Source: Theristus sp. LFF4_11 (Eukaryota; Nematoda; Chromadorea; Monhysterida; Xyalidae). From it: DNA of 64,000 nucleotides. The stretch covers positions 1 to 64,000 of the forward strand of contig JASANC010004111.1 in the NCBI GenBank assembly GCA_030248135.1. Reading direction: 5' to 3'. The translations under genes and the position numbers were made by a program. The notes under the pieces are model-generated. The model saw nothing but the letters and a program-made list of their open reading frames with translations. It was not told the DNA's origin and made no database searches. Positions 1-11,639 of this stretch are shown here, in pieces. Each line of letters starts with the position of its first letter. The first letter of the stretch is position 1.

Positions 1-127
1 TGCCGTTGAGGAAACTTTTTTTTTTGCAATGCTCTACACCGTGGCAAGGCTAAAAAAGGAAAAAAGGTTTCACGCCAAACCGCAGTTGAAGAAAACAATT
101 ACTTCACATCACGGTGTGGGGTACCGA

Positions 128-219
128 TGTGCACAGCCCTCAAAACGGGTGTGCGTGCAGGCCGCAAGTATTTTATGCGGCGGCACTGTTTCGACACCGG
201 TTTGAGGGCTGTGCACCAC
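128..219. repeat. Inverted repeat followed by 20-bp tandem copies
   Basis: GTGCACAGCCCTCAAA near 128 is the reverse complement of TTTGAGGGCTGTGCAC near 203-219, so the segment can fold into a hairpin with a loop of about 50 bases. The right arm is then repeated imperfectly two more times up to about 260, each copy reading 'gagggctgtgcacca'. Confidence 0.7.
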
Positions 220-454
220 TTTGAGGGCTGTGCACCATTTTGAGGACTATGCACCACTTTTATGCTTTGTTGAGTATTCGTATTCTCACTGTCACACTTA
301 TTTTGAGACTAATTACGCTATACAATACTGTTCAGAATCTGTCAGAAAAGTACTAAATGATTTAACAAAAAAGTCTTGCAACATTTGTGAAAGATTGTCA
401 CTGACAGCAACAATCAGCGATTTTGCACACACAAATTTGATGTCCGGACATCAA

Positions 455-780
455 ATGCCGCAGCGGCTGACGCAGCTTCATTTCATCATTCATGATAGCG
501 CACTTCAGCGCGCGTCAGCGCGCTTCAGCGCGCGCGTTCGTGAATGGGCAAAAAACCTAAAAAGCCGCAGCGGCTGACGCAGCTTCATTTCTTCATTCAC
601 GATGAAGCTGGTCAGCGCGCTTCAGCGCGCTTCAGCGCGCGCGTCCGTGAATGCGCATGTGCTCCAAAACTGAAGCGCGCTGACGCACGCTGAAGCGCGC
701 TGTTTTTTTGCTTCGTGAATGTGTAGCAAAGTGAAGCGCGTCAGCGCGCTTCAGCGCGCTTCAACCTCCATGAATGGCGC
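455..780. repeat. GC-rich palindromic tandem repeat ('cttcagcgcg' type)
   Basis: Short units such as 'gcgcgcttcagcgcgc' are repeated and partly inverted many times. A longer unit beginning 'gccgcagcggctgacgcagc' occurs at about 456 and 561. The tract has high CpG content. The first 890 bases of the window hold no exon I can support; they are read here as the intron upstream of the first visible GFM1 exon. Confidence 0.75.
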
Positions 781-789
781 TTAAGTGCC

Positions 790-868
790 TATACACCCCG
801 TCGGCGGGGCTCGATCCCCCGAGCGCACAGACTGCAGTCTAACGCACTACCACCAGGCCACGAGCGGT
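790..868 (-). pseudogene. tRNA-like sequence (tRNA-Cys-like relic or SINE head)
   Basis: Read on the minus strand this stretch has an A-box-like block (TGGCCTGGTGG), a GCA in the anticodon-loop position flanked by AGACT and AGTCT, and a B-box-like block (GGATCGAGCCC) inside a CGGGG/CCCCG stem. The acceptor stem pairs poorly, the D-stem has a mismatch and the anticodon loop seems one base short. It looks like a decayed tRNA or a tRNA-derived repeat rather than a working gene. It lies in a GFM1 intron, just upstream of the first visible exon and antisense to the gene. Confidence 0.35.
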
Positions 869-893
869 GACAATAAAATTATCATTTTTTCAG

Positions 894-3800
894 GAGACGA
901 GTCACGGTCAACTGTCGTACATGCGTGTCTATCAAGGCCGTCTGAAACGTGCGGACGTGCTGACGAACACGCGAACGAGCACGAAGGTGCGCGTGCAGAA
1001 GGTGGTCAGGATGCACGCCAGGGACATGGAGGTCGGACTGGAGGCAAACGCAGCGAAGCTGATGTTATCTGGAAACTGTTTTGTAATCACATTTGAAATC
1101 AACTGACGAGCCAGGTGGCACCGCGGTATCCGTCTACCTGGCGAGACCCGCAAACAGCAGGCTAAATGTATTTTCAAAAAGTCAAGGGAATCCATGAATT
1201 TTAGGCCTTTCAGTGCATAGTGTCTTGCATCACGCAAAAACATTGAATCTTTGTTTAAAATCAGGATGTGGACGAAGCGTTTGCTGGTGACATCTGTGCG
1301 TTGTTCGGCATCGACTGCGCCTCCGGTGACACGTTCACCAGTCAGGAAAACTGGCCGGTTTCGCTGGTTCGTTTGCGGCTGCAGTGCTTTTTTGCTTGCT
1401 AAAATGTTACTTGCCCGTCTGTGCTTCCTTTCAGCTTTACCGGTTTTGGAAATATTCTTCACACTTGGAAACAGCCTGACCAGTCCAACCGCAAATTGAT
1501 TGCAACGTTTGCAGGGTGGCATCTACGTGCCTCAAGCAGTGATCTCGATGGCCATCGAGCCGGTCGACCGCAAACGCGCCGACCACTTCATGAAGGCGCT
1601 CATCAGATTCGCCAAGGAAGACCCGACCTTTCGACGGTCGTACGACCCGGAATCGCAGGAGGTAAGCCGCTGCTAAGGTAAATACCGTTCACGGTATTTG
1701 GAATGGCTCATCCAGCTTGATTTTCGAGAGAGGTCACGTGAATGTGAAACACACGAGACTCCTTGTGAGTCCGGATTCTAATTATTGGTTGAGCCATTCA
1801 TTCTATTGTTCTAAAATCACCGTTCGTTCGTTCGTATTGACTGAACGCAGCTTTGCTCGACCGATGGTTTATGTGTTTTTTTCTTGCATGCTAAGATTTG
1901 TTATGTTTTTCATTTGCTGCAAACTCATTGGAATATTGTAGAATATTATTGAGCCGTAGTGATTGGCCACATTGCTTGCGTGTGCAGACGATCGTGTCCG
2001 GCATGGGCGAGCTGCATCTCGAGATCTACAGTCAACGCTTGGAGCGTGAGTACGACTGCCCCGTGAAGCTCGGCAAACCGAAAGTCGCTTTCCGCGAGAC
2101 GCTTGTGGCACCCATCAGGTTTTGCGATTTGCATCGTTATCGATTCTTAGAGTTCTGCGACTCCGTGCACCCATAGACCGAAATCCGTTTTGACGCGACA
2201 ATTCCAAAATTGCCGAGTGAAGTTACCTCAGTTTTTGGGTCAACCGGTGTAGAGTAGCTCAGAAAAGTTTTTGAATCGCCACATGAACTTTGATTTGTTA
2301 ACAAATTTGTTTATGCACATTGCATCAGAATGGCGTGCTTCTTTCACAGGTTCGATCACACACGCAAGTTTCAAACGGGTGGACGCGGTCAGTTCGGCCA
2401 CATCATCGGGGTCGTTGAGCCGTTGCCGCCGGAGAAGAATTTGGAGGTGCACAGCCGGTTGGCACTTGAAATGCAGTGTGATCTTGCTGCGCACTGCTAG
2501 CCATTGACTAATTGGCAATAAGGACACTTTGTTTCTTAGCTTTTTTTGGTCAGGTCGAATTCTCGGACGAACTGATCGGCCAGGCGTTGCCGAAAAACCT
2601 CGTGCTGCCGATCAAAAAGGTGCGATTATTTCTTACCACTTCAAGCATTACCGATTCGTTAAGGTACAAAAAAACTGAAGCTTGTCACGCACGCAGGGTT
2701 TTTTTGAAATGCTGGAGCACGGTCCGCTGATCGGCAACAAAGTCGTCGGGGTGAGATTTCGCCTGCAAGATGGCCGCTCGCACGAGGTGGACTCGACTGA
2801 GATTGCAATGATGAACACTGCCAGGGGCGCCATGCAAGACGGTCATTTGGCGAGGGGCGGTTTTTATTGAGCATTTATTTCATTGTTGACTTCAATTGAG
2901 CGTTTTGATAAACGTTGGCCGTATCCGTGTGACGTGCGACTCATTGGAATGCTGTAATTTTGGCTTCGTATAAAATGGCAGCTTTATAATATGGCAGCGT
3001 GTTGGGGGGCTGTTGTGATGAAAAAACACGCCGTGAGTGGAGTCTATAGCCGAAACCGTCGAAACTCACGTTGCACCATTATCCTGGTTGTATTTTTTTA
3101 AATTCGGTTATGTTGCAGTTTTCGACGACGGCACCTGGCGCCTGCTGGAGCCGATCATGAAGGTCGAAGTCAGTTGTCCGCAGGAATACATGGTCCGCAA
3201 TTGTTTTGCCGCGAATCCATTTGAAAGTTTTCGTCGTGGGGTGACACGTAGTCGGTCAATTGGACTGTTGTTTTGAAGCACCACACCACCATAAAATTCG
3301 GTTTTTTACGCAGTTGCTTTTGTCATTTTCAGCACAAAATCACGTCCAGCATGACCAAGCGTGATGCGGTGATCACCGGACAGAGCGGCACAGCGGACGG
3401 CTATTTCATCATTGAGTGCGAGGTGCGCGACAAAGCAATACAAACAGACAGCAAGAAAAAAGAAATAAAAACAAAATTTTGTGGGGCTTTCATCCCGCCC
3501 AACATAAAAGCCTGTTCAAGCTTACTTGCCTAACTTGTTTCGGGTGTTGTAGTTACGCTAACGCAATACAAATTGTGAATACAATGCTGTGAAATTATCA
3601 ACCACTGTACACTTGATGTGATTGAGACAAGACATGAAATCGATATTTGAAACAAATACTTCAGGTGCCATTGAACAATATGTTCGGCTATTCAACAACG
3701 CTGCGCACTGATACGGCGGGCAAGGGCGAATTCACAATGGAATTTGCAAGGTGGCAAAAAATGGGGAAATTTCGACGTATCGTCTTAGCCTTGCTTTGCA

Positions 3801-3999
3801 CTATGGCTGGTCACGCGGAACACGCAACAATGGGCGGCATGGTCTGATCAGAAATTACTTCAAACGAACTTATTTCGCTCTCAGGTACGCTCCGGTGATC
3901 CCAGAAATCGAACAACGAGTGATCAAAGAATACGAAGAAGAAGAGGAGCGAATGATTGCAAAGGGCATGAAACCGAGGAGGCAACGCTTCGACCGGTGA
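894..3999 (+). CDS. GFM1: Mitochondrial elongation factor G1, 3' part (eleven exons)
   Basis: The product is the mitochondrial translational GTPase that translocates peptidyl-tRNA and mRNA on the mitoribosome. Only the C-terminal half is visible: end of domain II, then domains III, IV and V. Exons I could frame are 894-1031, 1265-about 1363, 1515-1661, 1988-2118, 2350-2446, 2554-2619, 2697-2841, 3119-3192, 3333-3422, 3665-3750 and 3885-3999, ending in TGA. Phases are compatible at the junctions I could check; the donor of the second exon is uncertain. Family landmarks read in order are [29 protein letters not shown], the domain III signature [37 protein letters not shown] and [12 protein letters not shown]. 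The GTPase domain and transit peptide are not in the window. The C-terminal tail is charged (EYEEEEERM). EF-G2 (GFM2) is the alternative, but the DCASGDTF and FGYST matches favour GFM1. Confidence 0.93.
1103..1161 (+). repeat. Single diverged copy of the 228-bp repeat core
   Basis: In the GFM1 intron between 1032 and 1264, the segment starting 'ctgacgagccagg' and ending near 'ccgcaaacagcagg' matches the core of the 228-bp tandem repeat at 41.9-43.1 kb. Similarity starts exactly at CTGACGAG. The GAAA of the array copies is GAGA here. Confidence 0.7.
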
Positions 4000-4444
4000 C
4001 ACAAACGATCGGTTTTTTTTTGAGTTTTCATGTTTTTTCTTAATGCTAGTCGTTTTTGAATGGATTGTTCTAGTTTTCTGGTTATTTTCCTTGTTTTGGA
4101 TAGCCGTAGTCATTATCACTCGGTGAGCTTTTGTTATGTTGTTGATTTGAACAGAATTTTCTTTATTACTGTGATAACGGACTGCAGCAAAAAAAGCACT
4201 GAGCGAATTTTCCAGGTTTCTGATTTTTTTTTACCATTTTCAACCGCACAAAACTGTTCAGTAACGTTCTGTTCTGATTTTTAGAGGAAAAAAGCAAAGT
4301 ATTCAGCAAAACAACAATCGACCTGCGTGCGACACAACAAATTTGGAGCAAAAATTTTTCCCTTCAAAAAAACTCCTACCAACCAACAATTAAAAATGAA
4401 ATCAAAATGGCGTCATGGAATCATGGAAACTAGATAGAAAATTC

Positions 4445-4450
4445 AATAAA
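4445..4450 (+). promoter_or_regulatory. Candidate polyadenylation signal of GFM1
   Basis: AATAAA lies about 445 bases after the GFM1 stop codon in an AT-rich 3' region. From 4000 to 5165 I see no coding exon. The convergent minus-strand gene ends at 5166. Confidence 0.4.
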
Positions 4451-5165
4451 CAATAAAAACAATGGAGTTTTTGCAGCAACTGAATTCTAGCATTCTCTCA
4501 TTTTTATAGACACAGTTTTATAAAAAAATTTGGAATAGAAACAAATACAAAAGTGTTTATATCAACAAGAATGTGGTTGGTACACGAAAAAAATAATCCT
4601 GCCAATTCAAAGTAAACTTCACTAGATTTTCAAAATTCAATCATCAACAACGAAACAAGCTCAACAATTTTGAATAAACAGAAATTAATGTATCTGGATA
4701 ACAACTGCATTTTTTCATGATCGGGTGGATATGGACTGAATTTCGTGGTGCACATTTTTTGTTTGAAAGCCTCCAATATGAATGACCAGAAAGCACCAAA
4801 ATAAATAAAGGTTGATCATTGAGCTAAACCAATTCACAATTGACATACAAAATAGTTCAATCAATGCAGTTTGTTGAAAAAAAAACTTTCATCGTTCCAA
4901 TTGTTCTACTCTGACTGAACCCAACTAACTTCCGCAGACACATCGCATGGCAACGGATAATTCATTAAAAAGAGATTGTTCTGAGAAAAAAACAAATAAC
5001 ATCGAATTCTGACAACAAAAAGTTGGTTGATAATTCATGAAAAGGCAATCAGCAGGGAGATTTTGAAAAAACAAGCAAATCCGATCAGCTGACCGCTCAC
5101 AAATTACGAACAAACCAGCAAACATTTTATAAAAAAAAACAACCGACAACAACAACAATCCATTT

Positions 5166-6331
5166 TCAAACGTTCGACGGCAACGTGCACGCGTTTGGAT
5201 CTTTCGACGGCAACGTCCCGGCACCTGTGGTGCCCGTCCACGTTGGGGACGCGCGGCTCTGAAACAGGGACATTGCAAAGTTCAATCAAAACTTCCTGCG
5301 TTTCGCAAAATTGAATTGAAATGAAACTTGGAAGACGTTGGTCTAGTCCACATTCCTCGTTCCAGTCGACTTTCACCAAAACTGACACGCCTGAATAAAT
5401 TGCTCGAGCTCACACGAGTGTGCGTCATTCGACCTTGCTGTCGCTGTCTTATCAAAAATCTGGAAGCTCTAAAGCACCGAAAGCAAACTGCAAACGCGCA
5501 AAATTCTCTTCACAGACATCGTTCAAACGACGACTGGAGATTTCTTCGAGCGTGCGCGGCTCACGGTATCCGTCGTCGGTCATGTTCATGTTGACGGCGA
5601 CGTCCTTCGGCGGTGGCGGGCCGTAGCCGTTGCTCAGTGGCTGGTGCGACACACGGTGATTGTACTGCGGTGGCATCAGTTGGTGCTGTTGACTGCGATG
5701 CAACACACACAATCAACGATCACAAGTGGACGGGTGCAACACAAATTGCACAGTTCACCATGTCTTGCTTGGCTGATACTTTTTTGTTAGCTGATTAGCG
5801 GGTGGGATTTGAATTCAATGGAACGCGACACACGCTGATTGACTGCAGACTGCATCTGAATGGATAGCCACTTTAGAACTGACATCGCAGCCAATGACAT
5901 AACGCGAACTTTTTTTCAGCGTCACAAGCAATGCGCACCTTGTCATCAATCAGCCTAAAACCACCCCGGTTGGGTTTCCACACTGGTGTTTTCGGCCTGT
6001 GAACAGCCTAATCCAAATTTTACCTGCTCTGGAATGTTATTTCAAACGTTTTAGGTGGGTGTCTTCTGACAAACTAAATCCAAAACCAAACTTATTAAAA
6101 CCCAAGTGGCTGGCGGAGTGGCACGCAAGCACAACCGACCAAAACCCACCGATACTCCTCCTCGAACTGACGCCGGCGGAGTTTCTTCTTCGCCGAGCTC
6201 TTGCGACGCCACGCGCAACACCTGAGAATCAAATAGATCGCCACACCGACGTACGACGTCAGCGCGATCGCGAACGTCAACAATCGCAACTCGTTGATGT
6301 AATCGGCCATCCGATGGAGATCATCGACCAT
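5166..6331 (-). CDS. Small single-pass membrane protein, about 149 aa, three exons
   Basis: I do not recognise the family. Exons on the minus strand are 6331-6150, 5692-5518 and 5258-5166, with compatible phases (2, then 0) and GT/AG borders. The N-terminal exon has a hydrophobic helix at about residues 14-37 (LLTFAIALTSYVGVAIYLIL), followed by RCCAWRRKSSAKKKLRRR, a basic juxtamembrane segment that predicts a cytoplasmic C-terminus; the CC pair could be palmitoylated. The second exon is proline- and polar-rich with a PPPP run. The last exon is Thr/Ser/Pro-rich and ends in TGA. Other starts exist at residue 8 (MADYINEL). The last exon's frame was chosen because its third codon positions are GC-rich, as in other exons here. 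The gene converges on GFM1. Confidence 0.65.
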
Positions 6332-7310
6332 CTGATCATTATCATCGTGTTTTTTACGATTCTGTTTTTTTTTTAAATTTTGCTTTTGCTGTGCAATCAG
6401 ATTAAAAAAAAATCAAGAGTTCAGCTTTAAAACCGAGTTTCAGCGCGCGACCAACCAGCATGCTCGGCACAAACGCAAAACCGACCGATTGTCCACGATC
6501 CTTAAAAAAACGCCGTGAAGTTGGAAAAACCAACCATCAACATTTTTGGCAAGTCATTCAACATATCGGCGAAATTTGTCGGCATTTTGCTGGCGCGATT
6601 CTTTCGTTGTTCGATTGAACGGTTGAAGAAAAAATACGAAACAACGATAACGCGTTACTTGACGATGACGGTATGAACTTTTTTGTGCAGTCACAGCCGT
6701 TCTATATTTTATGATGATTGTATTTTGATATGTTCAGAGGCGTTCGATTTTTTTATATCTGAAAATTCTATTTTTTTGTATGATGTTGAACAGGTGGACC
6801 AAAAATCAATTTCACAAAATCAGGACGTTGAGTTGAGCTGATTTGGCACGCATCACATCATTTTTAAAAACTTTATCCGCTTTTACTGACTGCGGCAAAA
6901 GCAATTTCAAAAACTGATTGGTTCTGGTCTGGACTGAATGTGTCAGTGAGTAATCAAACAAAAGCACGCAAACAGCGTGAGACGAGAGAAAAGGTGCAAA
7001 AGGTGGGTTACTGAATAAACAACCAGAAAACGATGCAGCTTCTTCACCAAAACACACACGGTTGTTTGTTATTTGCCGATGAGAAAACGCCAAAAGGCAG
7101 CACCAGTGAGAAAGTAATCAGAAAACAGCCAGTAACCGGGCGACACAATGAAGCTAACCTCATTTCTCAATAGCAGCAAGTTGCTGTTCGGTGTAACGGT
7201 AGCTTTTTTGGGGGTGAGGAAGATCGAACAGATACAGATGTGAGAAAACAATACAGGAAGCATCGCATTGCTAAAAATAAAAGAAAACGTGAATGGAACA
7301 AAAATGAACA
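6332..7310. other. Intergenic, no feature recognised
   Basis: The sequence is AT-rich with short homopolymer runs. I see no exon with splice borders and no repeat that recurs elsewhere in the window. It should contain the promoter and 5' UTR of the minus-strand gene ending at 6331, but no motif stands out. Confidence 0.4.
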
Positions 7311-7424
7311 AAAATGAACAGGCATGAATTCCGGCCCGGAGAATTCCGGCCCGGAGAATTTTCGCCAGCAAGAACAATATTAAACCACACGAAGTGATTT
7401 TTTATTTTTGTTTAGAACTTGCTT

Positions 7425-7488
7425 GCAGTGACTTGTTGTAGGTTCCTAATCCTAAGCCAAGCCTTTTTGATAAAGTTAAAGGGTCACA
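7425..7488. repeat. Dispersed repeat with degenerate telomere-like units, copy 1
   Basis: 'gtaggttcctaatcctaag' followed by 'ccaagccttttt' recurs near 59680-59730 and, inverted, near 30100-30190. The embedded CCTAAG/CCTAAT units resemble the reverse of TTAGGC. Confidence 0.6.
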
Positions 7489-7811
7489 AATCCTGTTCAT
7501 GATAAAAAAATTTAAAAATTTAGAGTTTTTTTAAAGTAAAATTAATTTGGGCCGGAATTCTTCGGGCCGGGGGGGCGGGGTGGCCAGTTGGGCTTTGGAC
7601 GACTGCCGAGAACAAAATGCTCAATCTGCTGCTCTGCGCTGAGCCGAGTGCGTCACTGCGTTCTGGTTGCTGTCGGTTGGCTTCTTTTTTTGCATCACCA
7701 GTCACTTGATTTCATTGGGGTTTGGTTTGCAAACCAACAGATGCTGCATGGTCGTTCATTGAGCAAAATGAGGGCAGTCAGTACGAAGTATAGCTGGAGC
7801 AAATTTTCCAG

Positions 7812-8607
7812 CTATAGTCGCCCTGGATATTTTGTAGTATCAGCTGATTGGTTGCCTGAACATCAAGTTGAAAAAAAGAATTTTTTTCTTTTTTCTGGTG
7901 ATTCCTGTGCGTTTATTTTGCGTGGGCAAACAGTGAGATTTTTAATGGAAAAATCTTGTTCATGATTTGGGCGTTGCAGACAATTCAAAAGCAGCAAATT
8001 TCATGGTAAAGAAACTCTTTTTGGTCGAAAAAAGGGACGATAACTGACGACGACGTTTCCCTTCGGAAAAAATGCTGCAGAAATAGTCGGTTTAAATTTA
8101 AACCTTGAAGATAAAACCGGAATTATGTCTCAAAAGAAACATTTTTCAAAACGAAATGTAAATTTGCCAAAGAAAGAACAACGAAAGTCGTCGCCGCCGC
8201 CGTCGTTGTTGCTGGAAAAGGGAATTGACAGCAAAACAAGTTTGCTTTTTACCAAATGTACGTCACACAAATCCTTTGAAGCGTTTTTCTTAAGCAAAAA
8301 AAATAAAGCAGCCAATACTTGACAGCGAATTCGGGTTTCCAATTTTCGTCGTCGCCGTCGTTTTTTTTAAGAAAATGAAGTTTTTTTGCCATGAAAACTG
8401 CTGCTTTTGATGTCTTCATCTCATAAATCTCAGACATGATTGTTTTCCATCAAAGACTCACTGTTTGTTCACCAAACAAAAAAACAAAAGCACAGAAAAC
8501 CATCACAAAGCTAGAAAAAAGAAAATGTCCATTCCAATTTCTTTTTTTGAACCTGATGTTCAGGCAACCAATCAGCTAATACTGCAAAATATCCAGGGCG
8601 ACTATAG
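7812..8607. mobile_element. Foldback (long inverted repeat) element, about 0.8 kb
   Basis: The left arm starts 'ctatagtcgccctggatat' at 7812 and its reverse complement ends at 8607. Similarity between arms continues inward (for example 'tcaaaagcagca...catgg' near 7990 against its complement near 8400), so almost the whole element is an imperfect palindrome. No transposase ORF is present. It resembles a foldback or MITE-type DNA element. Confidence 0.75.
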
Positions 8608-8639
8608 ATGTGGGTGAAAAAAATAGAGAGCAAGGTAGG

Positions 8640-9015
8640 GTTGGTCTTAATAAAAAACAGGGTCGAGCCCGATTTTTGGCGAATCCGAGGGGGGGGTCCG
8701 CCCAAATTTATTTACTTTACGCCCAAACCCAAATTTACTACATCCAGCTGTTGCATGGTGGTTCTCTTTCATTTGGGGGGGGGGTCGTCCCGGGTGGGGG
8801 GGGGTCGACTTGGTTGGGGGGGGGGCTCCCGAGCGAGACCGAAAATTCTAGGGGGGGGGGGTCCGAGCGAGACCGAAAATTTGGGGGTCGGACCAAAATT
8901 TTTTCTTGACGATGACATTGTCTGGGCAAAAAATGGCTAGTAGGGGTCGATTTGGTTGGGGGGGTCCCGAGCGAGACCGAAAATTCTAGAAGGGGGGGGG
9001 GTCGGACCAAAAGTT
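8640..9015. repeat. G-rich tandem repeat
   Basis: Units reading 'gagcgagaccgaaaattcta' followed by runs of seven to ten G are repeated about four times. The opening 'gggtcgagcccgatttttgg' recurs at 60920, so this is a dispersed family. The long G runs could form quadruplexes. Confidence 0.7.
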
Positions 9016-10814
9016 GTTGAATAAAAGTGCTAGAAACCATGAAGAACAGGTAAAAAACATGAAATCACCTGTAACAGCAGTCGAAAATTGAGCAACAGCA
9101 AAATATTTGGTTGTGGTATGATTTGATGGCATTCGGATGAGTGCTAAGTCAATGAATCAGTGTTTTTTCAGAACCTAAAAATCATCATCGGGCGGCGGCA
9201 ACGGGCCACCAGAAATGCTTGCTTACATGCCGCCCTACAACTTCAGCAAAATGTCAATAATATGGAAAGCTAGAAAGGTTGTGAGAAAACCCAAAAGCGC
9301 TGATAAGCAGCCCATGTTGAACGTTTTTACAATCTCTTCTCCGATGGCAGCAAACGCACGCGAGCGAAAAAATGTTTGATAAAAAATTCTACATGTTGTT
9401 AACGAGATCGTAAAAACATCGATGATGTGAAAATGGTTTTCAAAACGGATGACAAATATTGACCGACAGTTGCATGGGTGATCTTGCAAGAAGTCAAAGT
9501 CTCTATTTCTGGGTTTTCTCCTGTCTGTCATTTGTTATTGTTGGTTTGGATTTGATGATAGCAATAATCGTTAGCAGTTTTCATAGATTTGTGAACGGTC
9601 ATCCAGGGTCATCATACAAATGGCGCGTTGACCAAGCAACCAATGAACTGTTTAGCACTGTATTTCGCCAAAAAGGTCAAAACCAAGCCTACGGCTTTTC
9701 CTTATTTACAAACATTCTCTTGTTCATTACTCATTGAAAGGTAAAACACAAACAGGGTGAAAAAACAACAGGGTTCCTGAAAGCAAACAAAGACAAAAAC
9801 GAAGGGAAGAACCAATGAGACGTCCAAATGAACAGAAGACGACAAAACAAAAAATCTAATAACAACGCACGTTTATAACAGCAGGGCGACATGACCCGTG
9901 ACCGTACATACATGTGCGTACGTTCCTCTTATTTGGCTAAAAATGTAAATATCTACATACGTTTAGCACGTTGTGATCGTACACATGATGCACGCTCTCG
10001 TGTTCTGGTTGTATGCTAAGCTTCATCTCTTATGCTTGTGCTTTACATCTCTGAAGACTGAAGTGAATCAAGATAGGCGCGGAAAAAGCGCGATGAAAAG
10101 CATTCGAGAGGGAGTATCAGAAGCAAGGCTTGGGGTGGCCCGGGACCGGTTGGCAATTTTGTGGGCGGTGCTCCAGCATGACTGGTGTTACTGAATAATC
10201 GACATGACTCAGCACAAATCAGGCATATTCAATCGTTCATTCATTTGCACGATAATCAAGAACGGAGATGATAAAGCCTGTCGGCTTGCACATGCAGTTT
10301 TATTGGTTTACGATTTTCTGTCCACTGAGCATCGCATATCACGATTTCAATTCATGTCATGTTCATGTATGTAAATACGTCCAGATGGGTTGCTAAAACT
10401 ATTTTCAGTCATCAAAGAATAAGCTCATTGGTTGTTGTGCAAACCAATCACTGGCACTTCAAGCATAATAGATTCATAATTGTACTGCTGGATTATTGTG
10501 GTTTCCATACATGTCACACGCCCAATTTGCATCTTGCCTTCCTCTTGAACTGAACAATAAAGCAAGCAGGCGAACATCACGGTATGAAATTGGAATGACC
10601 TGAAATCTGCATCGTTTACGGTTTAGGGGTTTGATTTGTTTAAAAAAAGCCCCCAAAGTTAGTGATGTTTTAATCCATATTTTTCTTATTTTTTATTCAC
10701 CGCACGAATCCTCATTTCACACTCATGTAATAACTTGATAAAAGACTTTCGTCTACTCTGGACGTTTTTGAAAACTGACAAAGCAACTTTTTTGCATGCA
10801 CCGAGAAAAAAACT
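9016..10814. other. Intergenic, one coding-like fragment
   Basis: About 9180-9255 has a coding-like base pattern on the plus strand (SSSGGGNGPPEML in one frame), but a stop lies directly upstream in that frame and no splice border rescues it. I leave it unassigned. The rest shows no supported feature. Confidence 0.3.
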
Positions 10815-11080
10815 TACGGTATGGCCAATTAAACATGGCAGCTTTTTTCAGGGTGCAGGAGCGCGCGAAATTTGAATGAAAGAAAATGACGTTCAGAAAA
10901 GCAATTGTGTGTCAAATTTGACGTGTTTTTTTAAACTAATTGCTTCTTCGTGCTATTCTGTGCATTCTTTCTCCCTTGCACACACAATTGGCATTCTTGA
11001 GAAAGACTACTCCTAGACTGCGACTGATCCCGCCTTGATGGAGAATACAAGGACTGCCTTATTTATTCGGCCATACTGTA
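10815..11080. mobile_element. Tc1/mariner-like MITE, 266 bp
   Basis: The element is bounded by TA dinucleotides and inverted termini: it starts TACGGTATGGCCAATTAAA and the reverse complement of its end is TACAGTATGGCCGAATAAA. The CAGT terminus and TA target are typical of Tc1/mariner-type elements. Both ends match the larger element at 30337-31405. No transposase is present. Confidence 0.8.
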
Positions 11081-11639
11081 CTCAACAGTGGACATTTTTT
11101 AGCAGCGCCCAGCGATTGGTTCGGTTAGAAAATGTTTTGTAGCTTTTGACAGATCTTTAGTTTCTGGAGCAACAACGGTTACCCAAGAACTGGTTCAGGC
11201 TCAGGGTACACCTTCTCTGTTCACTAGTTTCAATACTTCCAAGTTTTGAATAATAACCTTTGATAATGATCAAGCTTTGTTTCAAATTGAAATTCTGTGT
11301 TGCCTTATTATAAGTGGCATCGCGTGATAATGTTTGGTCTGCAAACTTTTGATATCAAAAGTGTGGTACCTATTATAAATAAAATTTGTCGATGACTCCG
11401 AACGATCTGATTGCAGAAATTTTGAATGGCCGATCTTTCTTTACAAACAGAAGAAACAAGAAAAAAGTCGCGAAAAACGCTGATATTCGCTGTTCGGTGA
11501 CAACAGTAATTTGTCCGTGCAACTGCGAATTGAGTTGTCATCTGCGTCGGGCGCGTCTGTGCGTGCCCCAGTTCACTGTTGCTTGTGCGCCTGAACACCA
11601 ACGAACCGTGCGATTTTTGATAAATTTCTTTGCATAGCG

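Noticed and set aside
9235..9531. 98-codon minus-strand hydrophobic frame
   Set aside because: No conserved partner, no splice context and AT-rich third positions; likely chance.
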